A stretch of 64,000 nucleotides of DNA, from assembly GCA_033239005.1 (NCBI GenBank), contig BSQZ01000030.1, positions 4,896,001 through 4,960,000 of the forward strand, in the 5' to 3' direction. This DNA is from Lamellibrachia satsuma (taxonomy: Eukaryota > Annelida > Polychaeta > Sabellida > Siboglinidae). The position numbers were made by a program, and so were the translations under genes. The notes beneath the pieces are model-generated. The model worked only from the letters and a program-made list of their open reading frames with translations, was not told where the DNA came from and searched no databases. Shown piece after piece: positions 48,290 to 60,900 of this stretch (positions are counted from its first letter, which is position 1; each line of letters begins with the position of its first letter).

Positions 48290-48445
48290 TCCCCTATCCT
48301 TGGTGACGTGTCACCTATGTCAAGTACATGCATCCCCTCTGTGACGTGTCACCTTCACCTATGTCAAGTACATGCATCCCCTCTGTGACGCGTTACTTAT
48401 GTCAAGTACATGCATCCCCTCTGTGACGCGTTACTTATGTCAAGC
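48290..48445. repeat. ~40-bp array, about 4 copies, in the USP9X 3' UTR
   Basis: TATGTCAAGTACATGCATCC is repeated with variable spacers. Confidence 0.85.
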
Positions 48446-48509
48446 AAGTGTGACACTCAGCGTTATCGACATAGCTCTGCACTCGATTATTTAAGGCGAT
48501 GACTAGATT

Positions 48510-48515
48510 TTTATT
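48510..48515 (-). promoter_or_regulatory. Poly(A) signal AATAAA, GK5 candidate 2
   Basis: Minus-strand AATAAA about 310 nt after the GK5 stop. If used, the GK5 transcript overlaps the USP9X 3' UTR. Confidence 0.4.
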
Positions 48516-48567
48516 TGCAGACATTATTATTGATTACATTGTGTCATTAAGTTTGTTACATTAATTA

Positions 48568-48573
48568 AATAAA
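48568..48573 (+). promoter_or_regulatory. Poly(A) signal AATAAA, USP9X candidate 1
   Basis: AATAAA in TTAATTAAATAAATTATG about 1.1 kb after the stop, followed by a TGTGTGTC-type GU-rich stretch, which fits a downstream element. Confidence 0.6.
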
Positions 48574-48684
48574 TTATGTGTGTCACTGCGTCTATTTGTG
48601 TATTTGTCTTGTTTTTGTCAACAAGCTCCCTCTGTCTACTAACAGTTGTATCAGTTTGAGTGGGTGACACTTGTCATCACTTAT

Positions 48685-48690
48685 AAATAA
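48685..48690 (+). promoter_or_regulatory. Poly(A) signal AATAAA, USP9X candidate 2
   Basis: A second AATAAA in TATAAATAAACC, 117 bp after the first. Use of this site would bring the USP9X 3' end to within about 120 bp of the GK5 stop codon. Confidence 0.4.
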
Positions 48691-48721
48691 ACCACTTCAA
48701 CCAACTGTATACAAAAACGCA

Positions 48722-48727
48722 TTTAAT
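48722..48727 (-). promoter_or_regulatory. Poly(A) signal ATTAAA, GK5 candidate 1
   Basis: Minus-strand ATTAAA about 100 nt after the GK5 stop. It is the nearest signal-like hexamer. Confidence 0.4.
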
Positions 48728-48827
48728 AAGTAGAAACATATTTCTGAGTACAAAAATATCCTTCTGGATATAGCCAGAGTCTGTATAACGTGTCAATAAT
48801 TCATTCACTTGACACTGGTGTTCCTAT

Positions 48828-48973
48828 TCAACTATACCAGCTTCGTGACCGCTGCACTGCTCGCTGCCAGTTGGCAAGAACACTCTGGTAGCGCACCCTG
48901 GTGTCTTGACAGGGCATGAATGATGTGTGTGAGCCCTGCAGAGTTCTCAGCTGAGTCGTGTCATCCCACACAC
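48828..48973 (-). CDS. GK5: GK5 exon 12: terminal exon, stop at 48830-48828
   Basis: Acceptor ACTCTTCAG. Reads VWDDTTQLRTLQGSHTSFMP, CQDTRVRYQSVLANWQRAVQ and RSRSWYS-stop, matching the human C-terminus (ENWAKAVKRSMNWY). Confidence 0.93.
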
Positions 48974-51900
48974 CTGAAGAGTCAAGATTCAGTGACATGT
49001 CATTGACACAATCTGGTGACATGTCAATGATAATATAGAGACACATAATCAACAGTTTAGTGTTACACATCATTGACAGTCTAGTGACATGTCAATGACA
49101 CGGTCTAGTGACACATGGTCCAACAAACAAGGACTAAACACAACCCTGAAACATTAATTTAGATAAATGTGTCACTGACACGGATCTGACCTACTTGTGG
49201 ACCCCTCAAAGAGGTAACTGTTGCTTCCTAGGTGGCACCACCTACCGGCTGCCAACCCAGCGAGGAAGGCGACTCCCAGACTCGTTGTGTCGACATGTGT
49301 TGATCGCTCCAGGTGACAGTCGGCGAGGTCAGAGAAGAGTTGCAGAACAAAATCGTTGCTACTCACCCCGCCGTCACACCTCAAACAAACAACGCACAAT
49401 TCATACCACACTCTCCAACATTCATACCACGCTCTCCAACATTCATACCATGCTTTCCAACATTCATACCACGCTCTCCAACATTCCTACTGCGCCGTCC
49501 AACATTCATACCGCACCCTCCAACATTCATACCATGCCCTCCAACATTCATACCGTGCCCTCCAACATTCATACCGCACCCTCCAACATTCATACCGCGC
49601 CCTCCAACATTCATACCGTGCCCTCCAACATTCGTACCGTGCCCTCCAACATTCATACCGTGCCCTCCAACATTCGTACCGTGCCCTCCAACATTCGTAC
49701 CTCGCCCTCCAACATTCACCTTATACTTCTGGCAGATCTCAACTTCCACTTCCAGCCAGTGCTGTACACAAGCTCAACACAAGCCATTCGTTCTTGAAAT
49801 TCCATCACCAGGAACTCATTTACACAGCTGAGTGAACTGAGACAACGTGGGGAGTGAACCGAGACAATGTGGGGAGTGAACTGAGACAATGTGGGGAGTG
49901 AACCGAGACAACGTGAGGAGTGAACTGAGACAACGTGGGGAGTGAACTGAGACAATGTGGGGAGAGAACTGAGACAACGTGGGGAGTGAACTGAGACAAT
50001 GTGGGGAGTGAACTGAGACAATGTGAGGAGTGAACTGAGACAATGTGGGGAGTGAACTGAGACAAAGTGAGGAGTGAACTGAGACAATGTGAGGAGTGAA
50101 CTGAGACAAAGTGAGGAGTGAACTGAGACAATGTGGGGAGTGAACTGAGACAAAGTGGGGAGTGAACTGAGACAAAGTGGGGAGTGAACTGAGACAATGT
50201 GGGGAGTGAACTGAGACAAAGTGGGGAGTGAACTGAGACAATGTGAGGAGTGAACTGAGACAACGTGGGGAGTGAACTGAGACAACGTGAGGAGTGAACT
50301 GAGAAAACGTGAGGAGTGAACTGAGACAACGTGGGGAGTGAACTGAGACAACGTGGGGAGTGAACTGAGACAATGTGAGGAGTGAACTGAGACAATGTGG
50401 GGAGTGAACTGAGACAATGTGGGGAGTGAACTGAGACAACGTGAGGAGTGAACTGAGACAAAGTGAGGAGTGAACTGAGACAATGTGGGGAGTGAACTGA
50501 GACAATGTGAGGAGTGAACTGAGACAATGTGGGGAGTGAACTGAGACAAAGTGGGGAGTGAACTGAGACAACGTGGGGAGTGAACTGAGACAACGTGGGG
50601 AGTGAACTGAGACAACGTGGGGAGTGAACTGAGACAATGTGGGGAGTGAACTGAGACAAAGTGGGGAGTGAACTGAGACAACGTGAGGAGTGAACTGAGA
50701 CAACGTGGGGAGTGAACTGAGACAATGTGAGGAGTGAACTGAGACAATGTGGGGAGTGAACTGAGACAATGTGGGGAGTGAACTGAGACAATGTGGGGAG
50801 TGAACTGAGACAATTTGGGGAGTGAACTGAGACAATGTGGGGAGTGAACTGAGACAACGTGGGGAGTGAACTGAGACAATGTGGGGTGAACAAAATTGCC
50901 CAAGTTTCAATACAGCAGGAGGACTTGAAGTGATCACGTGGATATATTTACAAGAGTACAAGATTAGTTTAGTGTTATTACACAAGTAATGTTATTACAC
51001 AAGTAATGTTATTAACCGAGTAATGTTATTACTGGAGTAGTTTTATTACCCAAGTAATGTTATTACCCCAGTATTGTACATAAACTGATACAGAGATAAA
51101 GTCACCCAGTGAAGATCAGAGTCTGTAACAACCCTAAATATGACTGTGACTTTCGTCAAGCTTCAGCAACCAAGTTTACATAATATACAAATACATTACT
51201 AAGGCAATTTACATCTGCGAGAACTTTGCCATTGGTTTTTGTCGCGATGACAAATTTTAGGGCCAGAAAACCAAGAAATAATTTGGTTTTACGTTCACAA
51301 CCCTCACAGACCCACGACCCTTAGCAAGATAAAGTGTATAATATTTTATATGAATGTATAAATGTTTGGAATTATTATTACCATGACAGAATGTCCAACA
51401 CCTTTGTATTAGTGACAGCCATGTTGGTAGGCAGCCGTGGCGTTGACTGGTAGGCAGCCGTGGTGATGGCTGGTTGGCAGCCGTGGTGTTGGCTGGTAGG
51501 CAGCCGTGGTGTTGGCTGGTAGGCAGCTGTGGTGTTGGCTGGTAGGCAGCTGTGGTGTTGTCTGGTAGGCAGCCGTGGTGATGGCTGGTAGGCAGCCATG
51601 GTGTTGGCTGGTAGGCAGCCGTGGTGTTGGCTGGTAGGCAGCCGTGGTGTTGACTGGTAGGCAGCCATGGTGTTGGCTGGTAGGCAGCCAGAAATTAATG
51701 TGGCAATTACCTGAGAAGCTTAGAGAGTGGGACAGGGGTCTCTCTGCGCATCGTGTCATAGAGAAGCTTGAGTCTGAAGGCGAGAGACTCAAGGACGGCT
51801 CGCAGGATGTGACTCTTGGACGTGGTGCGGGTGAGTCCAATCAACAGGGTGGCTGCCCTCGCGTCTCTCACTGGCGCCTGTTGAGCAAACTGACTACAAA

Positions 51901-54900
51901 CACTGGGTGTATAAGGTGGTCCAAAGTATCGTGGGTACGCAAGGTCTAAAGTTCAGTGTAAAATACAAAGTGTGGGGGTAAAACAAGGAATTAAAGTACA
52001 ATGTTTGGGACATAAAATAGGGTACAAAACTATGGGTTGCACAAGAGGGTATAAAGAGGGTACAAAATCTGGGGTAAAAAACAGGGTATACAATGTTGGG
52101 TGTAAAACAGTGTACAAAGTCTAAGGTGTAAAGCAGGGTATGAAGCCTGGGGTAAAGCAGTACAACATGTTGGGTGTAAACGGGTTACAATGTATGGGGC
52201 GTAAACAGGGTATAAACTCTGGGGAGTAAAACTGGGTTAAATGTTGGTGGTGTAAAGAGGGTAGAAAGTGTTGGGTGTTACCTGTAAACCACTGAAGGCA
52301 GAAACAAAAGACAGACCATCAGAGTCTGAAAGTAAAACTGGGTTAAATGTTGGTGGTGTAAAGAGGGTAGAAGGTGTTACCTGTAAACCACTGAAGGCAG
52401 AAACAAAAGACAGACCATCAGAGTCTGAAAGTAAAACACACGAATGCACAGAAAGAAACACAACTAGGGGAACCGTGTGAGATCAAATATTCACCCCCAT
52501 GAAATATTTAGCCAAAGGTGAGGATATCGCTATTAAACTTTCACTCCCTCTATGAAATATTCATACCCCCAATTAATTTTGAGTTCATAGTGGACTGTTT
52601 TGCTTTGTACCTAAATAAAGCCATGGGGAAAAATTATTGCAATTTTTACAAATTCAGAATGCTTTAATTAATATTTGTATCAAACAGGACTTAATGTATT
52701 TGTGATGTTGATTTTACTGAGAACGCCTGTCTGTATAGTTTGTCTAAACATCTTATTCCAACTATAATTTATGTATAAATAAAAATAATTGCTTAACCAA
52801 TAAATATAAACATTTATGGTATAAACGGAGGGTGAAAATGTGATAGATGGGTGAATATACCATTATAAAATGTGATTGGTGAATATACCATTATAAAATT
52901 CTCACTTGTTTATTTCATGAGATATTCACCCGGGGAAGAAGATTTAAGGGTGGGTGAAAATATCTCACACCAGGTCAGCCACGTCTGGGACAGCCTGCAG
53001 ACCACACCATCTGGTGAGCAGAACGAGAACTAACTCCCAGAATTCAATTCCTGAAGAAGGCAATCAATGGTTGCTGAATCGTCGAGTGAGAAAAGTTTAC
53101 TAGTTGTGTTAAAAAGACAATTTATATTTAATTATTCTCCCAACTTTATGAACAGTTTCACCAACTACAACTCCACATAGACATATGGCTACACCAACAA
53201 CAACACCACATAGACATATGACTACACAAACTAAAACAACTACACCAATTACAACTACAGCAACTACAGCTACATTAAATATACCAACTACAACAACTAC
53301 ACCAACTACACACAGGACAATTAATGACACAAGTACCTGGCACTGAGTGGGCGATGTTTGTCAGCTCCTTGACATCATCAAACAGACCTGGAAACAGTGA
53401 ACACAAACAGACCTGGAAACAGTGAACACAAACAGACCTGGAAACAGTGAATACAAATAGACCTGGAAATAATGAACATAAACAGACCTGAAATAGAGAA
53501 CACAAACAGACCTGAAAACAAAGAACACAAACAGACCTGGAAACAAAGAACACAAACAGACCTGAAAACAAAGAACACAAACAGACCTGGAAACAAAGAA
53601 CACAAACAGACCTGGAAACAAAGAACATAAACAGACCTGAAAACAGTGAACACAAACAGACCTGGAAACAAAGAACACAAACAGACCTGGAAACAAAGAA
53701 CATAAACAGACCTGAAAACAAAGAACACAAACAGACCTGGAAACAAAGAACACAAACAGACCTGGAAACAGTGAACACAAACAGACCTGAAAACAAAGAA
53801 CACAAACAGACCTGGAAACAAAGAACACAAACAGACCTGGAAACAAAGAACATAAACAGACCTGAAAACAGTGAACACAAACAGACCTGGAAACAAAGAA
53901 CACAAACAGACCTGGAAACAAAGAACACAAACAGACCTGGAAACAAAGAACATAAACAGACCTGAAAACAAAGAACACAAACAGACCTGAAAACAGAGAA
54001 CACAAACAGACCTGAAAACAGAGAACACAAACAGACCTGGAAACAAAGAACATAAACAGACCTGGAAACAAAGAACACAAACAGACCTGGAAACAAAGAA
54101 CATAAACAGACCTGAAAACAAAGAACACAAACAGACCTGAAAACAGAGAACACAAACAGACCTGGAAACAAAGAACATAAACAGACCTGAAAACAAAGAA
54201 CACAAACAGACCTGAAAACAGAGAACACAAACAGACCTGGAAACAAAGAACATAAACAGACCTGGAAACAAAGTGTCGGACTTACCTAAAGACTTGGCCC
54301 ACTCAATCATCAGTCCACAGTCGCCCCCGTTACCCTCAGCAACATAAACAACTTCTGACTTAATCTTCCAGCCAATCAAAGGGTAAAGGCCTGCAACCCA
54401 AATCATAACCATACATTAGGGTAGGACTACACGTTACGGTAAAACCACATATTAGGGTAAGATCCCATATTAGGGTAAAACCACATGTTTGCCCTGAAAA
54501 CGTTGCATGACTTTTACATGGACTATTCATATTACATAAATATTTTTTTTAATAACATGCTTAGGGTGTATCTCTTGTAACATCACTCAGGTGGGTGTCC
54601 CCTTTGTAACATCACTCAGGTAGGGTGTCCCCCTTGTAACATCACTCAGGTAGGATGTCCCCCTTGTAACATCACTCAGGTAGGATGTCTCCCTTGTAAC
54701 ATCACTCAGGTAGGATGTCCCCCTTGTAACATCACTCAGGTAGGGTATCCCACTTGTAACATCACACAGCTAGGGTGTCCCCTTGTAACATCACTCAGGT
54801 AGGGTGTACTCCTTGTAACATCACTCAGGTGGGGTGTCCCCTTGTAACATCACTCAGGTGGGGTGTACTCATTGTAACATCACACAGGTAGGATGTCCCC

Positions 54901-57884
54901 CTCATAACATCACACAGCTAGGGTGTCCCCTTGTAACATCACACAGGTGGGTGTACTCCTTGTAACATCACTCAGGTAGGGTATCCCACTTGTAACATCA
55001 CTCAGCTAGGGTGTCCCCTTGTAACATCACTCAGGTAGGGTGTCCCCTTGTAACATCACTCAGGTAGGGTGTACTCCTTGTAACATCACTCAGGTTGGGT
55101 GTCCCCTTGTAACATCACTCAGGTAGGGTGTCCCCTTGTAACATCACTCAGGCAGGGTGTCCCCTTGTAACATCACTCAGGTAGGGTGTACTCCTTGTAA
55201 CATCACTCAGGTGGGGTGTCCCTTTGTAACATCACTCAGGTGGGGTGTACTCCTTGTAACATCACACAGGTGGGGTGTACCCCTTGTAACATCACACAGG
55301 TGGGGTGTACCCCTTGTAACATCACTCAGGTAGGATGTCCCCTTGTAACATCACACAGGTGGGGTGTACCCCTTGTAACATCAGTCAGAAGGGGTGTACC
55401 CTTGTTACATCACTCAGATGGGGTGTACCTTTTGTAACATCAGTCAGATGGGGTGTATCCTTGTAACATCACACAGGTGGGGTGTACCCCTTGTAACATC
55501 AGTGAGGTGGGGTGTGTCCTTGTAACATCACACAGGTGGGGTGTACCCCTTGTAACATCAGTGAGGTGGGGTGTGTCCTTGTAACATCACACAGGTGGGG
55601 TGTACCCCTTGTAACATCACACAGGTGGGGTGTACCCCTTGTAACATCACACAGGTGGGGTGTGTCCTTGTAACATCACACAGGTGGGGTGTACCCCTTG
55701 TAACATCACACAGGTAGGATGTCTCCCTTGTAACATCACTCAGGTAGGATGTCCCCTTGTAACATCACTCAGGTGGGGTGTACCCCTTGTAACATCAGTC
55801 AGAAGGGGTGTACCCTTGTTACATCACTCAGATGGGGTGTACCCCTTGTAACATCAGTGAGGTGGGGTGTATCCTTGTAACATCACACAGGTGGGGTGTA
55901 CCCCTTGTAACATCACACAGGTAGGATGTCCCCTTGTAACATCACACAGGTGGGGTGTACCCATTGTAACATTACACGGATGGGGTGTACCCAGTTGTGT
56001 GGATCCTCACCTGCGACTGAGGCGTGGGGTGTCCTTCCTGTGTTACAAGTGATGAACGCCCCTCCACCTAGGGTGCACTTCACCTCCCCAGTGTCGTAGC
56101 AACACTGACCAAACATGGCGCTCTGTTGGTCAGCCACCTACAACATGGAGGAGGTATGTTGGTCAGCCACCTACAACATGGAGGAGCTCTGTTGGTCAGC
56201 CACCTACAACATGGAGGAGCTCTGTTGGTCAGCCACCTACAACATGGAGGAGCTCTGTTGGTCAGCCACCTACAACATGGAGGAGCTCTGTTGGTCAGCC
56301 ACCTACAACATGGAGGAGCTCTGTTGGTCAGCCACCTACAACATGGAGGAGTCCTGTTGGTCAGCCACCTACAACATGGAGGAGCTCTGTTGGTCAGCCA
56401 CCTACAACATGGAGGAGCTCTGTTGGTCAGCCACCTACAACATGGAGGAGCTCTGTTGGTCAGCCACCTACAACATGGAGGAGCTCTGTTGGTCAGCCAC
56501 CTACAACATGGAGGAGCTCTGTTGGTCAGCCACCTACAACATGGAGGAGTCCTGTTGGTCAGCCACCTACAACATGGAGGAGCTCTGTTGGTCAGCCACC
56601 TACAACATGGAGGAGCTCTGTTTGTCAGCAGTAATGTGATCTAGATCAAGTACTTGCTATAGCAGTAATGTGATCTAGATCAAGTACTTGCTATAGCAGT
56701 AATGTGATCTAGATCAAGTACTTGCTATAGCAGTAATGTGATATAGATCAAGTACTCACTATAGCAGTAATGTGATATAGATCAAGTACTCACTACAGCA
56801 GTGATGTGATCTAGATCAAGTACTCGCTATAGCAGTGATGTGATCTAGATCAAGTACTCGCTATAGCAGTAATGTGATCTAGATCAAGTACTCGCTATAG
56901 CAGTGATGTGATCTAGATCAAGTACTCACTATAGCAGTAATGTGATATAGATCAAGTACTCGCTATAGCAGTAATGTGATCTAGATCAAGTACTCGCTAT
57001 AGCAGTAATGTGATCTAGATCAAGTACTCACTATAGCAGTGATGTGATCTAGATCAAGTACTCACTATAGCAGTAATGTGATCTAGATCAAGTACTCGCT
57101 ATAGCAGTAATGTGATCTAGATCAAGTACTCGCTATAGCAGTGATGTGATCTAGATCAAGTACTCACTATAGCAGTAATGTGATATAGATCAAGTACTCG
57201 CTATAGCAGTAATGTCATCTAGATCAAGTACTCGCTATAGCAGTAATGTGATCTAGATCAAGTACCCACTATAGCAGTAATGTGATATAGATCAAGTACT
57301 CACTACAGCAGTAATGTGATCTAGATCAAGTACTCACTATAGCAGTGATGTGATCTAGATCAAGTACTCACTATAGCAGTAATGTGATATAGATCAAGTA
57401 CTCACTATAGCAGTGATGTGATCTAGATCAAGTACTCACTACAGCAGTGATGTGATCTAGATCAAGTACTCACTATTGCAGTGATGGGGATCCGAGCTCC
57501 GAACAGCCGTTCCTCACAATGTCCAAACAAACCACTGAAAACAAGAAAGGCGCATACAAGATTGTTAAAAATGTACCAATATAATAAATTACATACATCT
57601 ATACAATAGTCGTGCTTTCACTGTAAACATATCATAGGTATATTATATTAAATGTTAATAAAAAAATTTTTTTTAATCTTTATACAACTTGAAAAGTAAT
57701 ATGCCTGTTTCTTTATTAGGTAATTAAATGGATACTTTTTGTGTGTTCAAATACATGCTTGATACGCGATTGCAAAGTATAGAGGCATTTGGTGCTGCAC
57801 CATGTGTTCTGGATTGATGGGTCACATCATGAAACAGATGATAATAAGAGCTACGAACAGTTTGTGTGTGAGTGAGTGTATATT

Positions 57885-57945
<61 letters not shown>

Positions 57946-57953
57946 GTATATAT

Positions 57954-57984
<31 letters not shown>

Positions 57985-60900
57985 CCCTTGGCTTCTCCTG
58001 AACATCAAGGCCGTTTCAGCGCGCCTTTCCATAACCCTAACCCTGCTTTATTTTTTGACAAAGATTCAGTCTAACTATAAGAAGCCAAGTTCCAGCCAAA
58101 CTGAATGAACAAGGGGAAAATCGTCAATGTTACTATCCGTCTGACAGCAGTGGACCATGTATACAATTTGTTTCATCTACGTCACTTGGCGGTTTAATCA
58201 TTTGTTGATACAGGGGTCAAAGAAATGGTGATTACATGGGACCGGCCACCTGGTTTCATGCAGTGGAATACAGTACACTGTGTGATTAATGACATTTTCT
58301 AAGTAAGTTTATGGCCAACAGAAATTGTATATGACAGACACCTGTCCATAACAGACACTTGTCCATAACAGACACCTGTCCATAACAGACACCTGTCCAC
58401 AACACACCTGTCCACAACAGACACCTGTCCATAACAGACACCTGTCCACAACAGACACCTGTCCACAACAGACACCTGTCCACAACAGACACCTGTCCAC
58501 AACAGACACCTGTCCATAACAGACACCTGTCCATAACAGACACCTGTCCATAACAGACACCTGTCCACAACAGACACCTGTCCATAACAGACACCTGTCC
58601 ACAACAGACACCTGTCCATAACAGACACCTGTCCATAACAGACACCTGTCCATAACAGACACCTGTCCACAACAGACACCTGTCCATAACGGACACAAAC
58701 CGGTGGTGTCTGCTAAGGAAAGGTTTCACTGTATTAGTTATTACCTGGTGTCTTTCACCGAGGGGAGGATATTACGCGGGATCCCAACCAGAGACAGCAA
58801 GATGTCACTCCACTCCATCTGTCACAGACATAACATGTCAGTCTGATAGACGTCACTCCACTCCGTCTGTCACATACAAACCACTGTCAGTCTGAGACAT
58901 GTCACTCCATCTCCGTCTGTCACATACATAACACTGTCAGTCTGAGACATGTCACTCCACTCCGTCTGTCACATACATAACACTGTCAGTCTGAGACATG
59001 TCACTCCACTCCGTCTGTCACATACATAACACTGTCAGTCTGAGACATGTCACTCCACTCCATCTGTCACAAATATAACACTGTTAGTCTGAGATGTCAC
59101 TCCACTCTGAGGCAAGATGCACATAGTAGTAATACTGCTATAGTTAGTAGTTAATGTTTTAACATTTCAGTTTACACGAGAGGTAGTTATAACATCAATA
59201 TTCAGTCAGATATTATACACTTATTGATCGATACTGTGTATAAACATACAACAGAGCCTAGAATGTGTATGAACATACAACAGAGCCCAGGATGTGTATG
59301 AACATACAACAGAGCCCAGGATGTGTATGAACATACAACATGGCCCAGGATGTGTATGAACATACAACAGAGCCCAGGATGTGTATGAACATACAACAGA
59401 GCCCAGGATGTGTATGAACATACAACAGAGCCCAGGATGTGCATGAACATACAACAGAGCCCAGGATGTGTATGAACATACAACAGAGCCCAGGATGTGT
59501 ATGAACATACAACAATGCCCAGGATGTAGATTACCACAGAAAATCACAGCAGAATAAACCTCGCTGTGGATCGCCATTAAAAATGTCAACTTAATAAACA
59601 GAACGCTGAACCACCACTAAATATAAAAGCAGAATAAATTCACTTGGAAGAGATTGTACATATTGGGAAGAGATTGTACTGACCTAGAAGAGATTGTACA
59701 TATTAGGAAGAGATTGTACATACCTGGAAGAGATCGTACATGGCGGTTGAGCTGGCACAGGAGTAATCTGTTGCAAAAACCTCCTTGCCGGTCAGTTTCC
59801 ATAGCAACCATGTGTCGAGGGTGCCAAACATGACCTTGCCCTCCTTGGCCCGAGCTCGCAGCTGGCAATGGAAGACAAGGCGTATTATACACTGGACTGT
59901 GATTAACAATCAGTGTGTACATTGTGTACAATATATCAACAGTCAGTGTGTACATTGTATGCAGTATATCAACAGTCAATGTGTACATTGTATACAATAT
60001 ATCAACAGTCAGTGTGTACATTGTATACAATATATCAACAGTCAGTGTGTACATTGTATACAATATATCAACAGTCAGTGTGTACATTGTATACAATATA
60101 TCAACAGTCAGTGTGTACATTGTATACAATATATCAACAGTCAGTGTGTACATTGTATACAATATATCAACAGTCAGTGTGTACATTGTATACAATATAT
60201 CAACAGTCAGTGTGTACATTGTATACAATATATCAACAGTCAGTGTGTACATTGTGTACAATATATCAACAGTCAGTGTGTACATTGTGTACAATATATC
60301 AACAGTCAATGTGTACATTGTATACAATATATCAACAGTCAGTGTGTACATTGTATACAATATATCAACAGTCAGTGTGTACATTGTATACAATATATCA
60401 ACAGTCAGTGTGTACATTGTATACAATATATCAACAGTCAGTGTGTACATTGTGTACAATATATCAACAGTCGGTGTGTACATTGTATGCAATATATCAA
60501 CAGTCAGTGTGTACATTGTGTACAATATATCAACAGTCAGAGTGTACATTGTATACAATATGTCCAGAGAAATCACACAAATATCAAGACAAGTATCAAA
60601 CTGCCAACACAAACTATTTGGCTCGAGTTCCAATGTACTCAACTCAACTACTGATCCACATCTTACCTCAGGTATATGATCCATCTGATCCATATCTTAC
60701 CTCAGGTATACGATCCATCTGATCCACATCTTACCTCAGGTATACGATCCATCTGTTCCACATCTTACCTCAGGTATATGATCCATCTGATCCATATCTT
60801 ACCTCAGATATATGATCCAACTTATCCATATCTTACCTCAGGTATACGATCCATCTGATCCACATCTTACCTCAAGTATATGATCCATCTGATACATATC

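Larger units (their letters stand above)
47451..48573 (+). other. USP9X: Probable 3' UTR of the USP9X-like gene
   Basis: Mostly non-repetitive DNA from the stop codon to the first AATAAA on this strand. The only repeat seen is a short four-copy ~40-bp array at about 48290-48445. No coding segment was recognised. The boundary is inferred. Confidence 0.6.
52270..52440. repeat. 99-bp duplication holding a complete GK5 exon, ~1.7 copies
   Basis: The two copies of exon 9 plus flanking splice sites are identical over at least 58 bp. Confidence 0.93.

Noticed and set aside
49244..49379. Alternative continuation of GK5 exon 11 past 49246 (AGRWCHLG...)
   Set aside because: The donor GCCG|GTAGGT joined to exon 12 gives AGVWDD and the family C-terminus; read-through gives no similarity.
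49716..50985. Frames of LSQFTPHIVSVHSPHC type as a secreted protein
   Set aside because: 22-bp array in a GK5 intron; three minus frames open alike.
53275..54412. Cysteine-rich minus-strand frames (VCVLCFQVCLCSLF)
   Set aside because: They are the acceptor-derived array of GK5 exon 8 read through; only the ends at 53337-53387 and 54286-54390 are coding.
56115..56644. Plus-strand frame WSATYNMEELC repeated 15 times
   Set aside because: Antisense of the GK5 exon 6 acceptor array; no independent coding support.
59617..60693. Minus-strand frame starting MDQMDHIPEVRCGSV
   Set aside because: It only starts with a copy of the exon 2 end of GK5 and then reads a 33-bp array; a real exon 2 is at 61547-61588.
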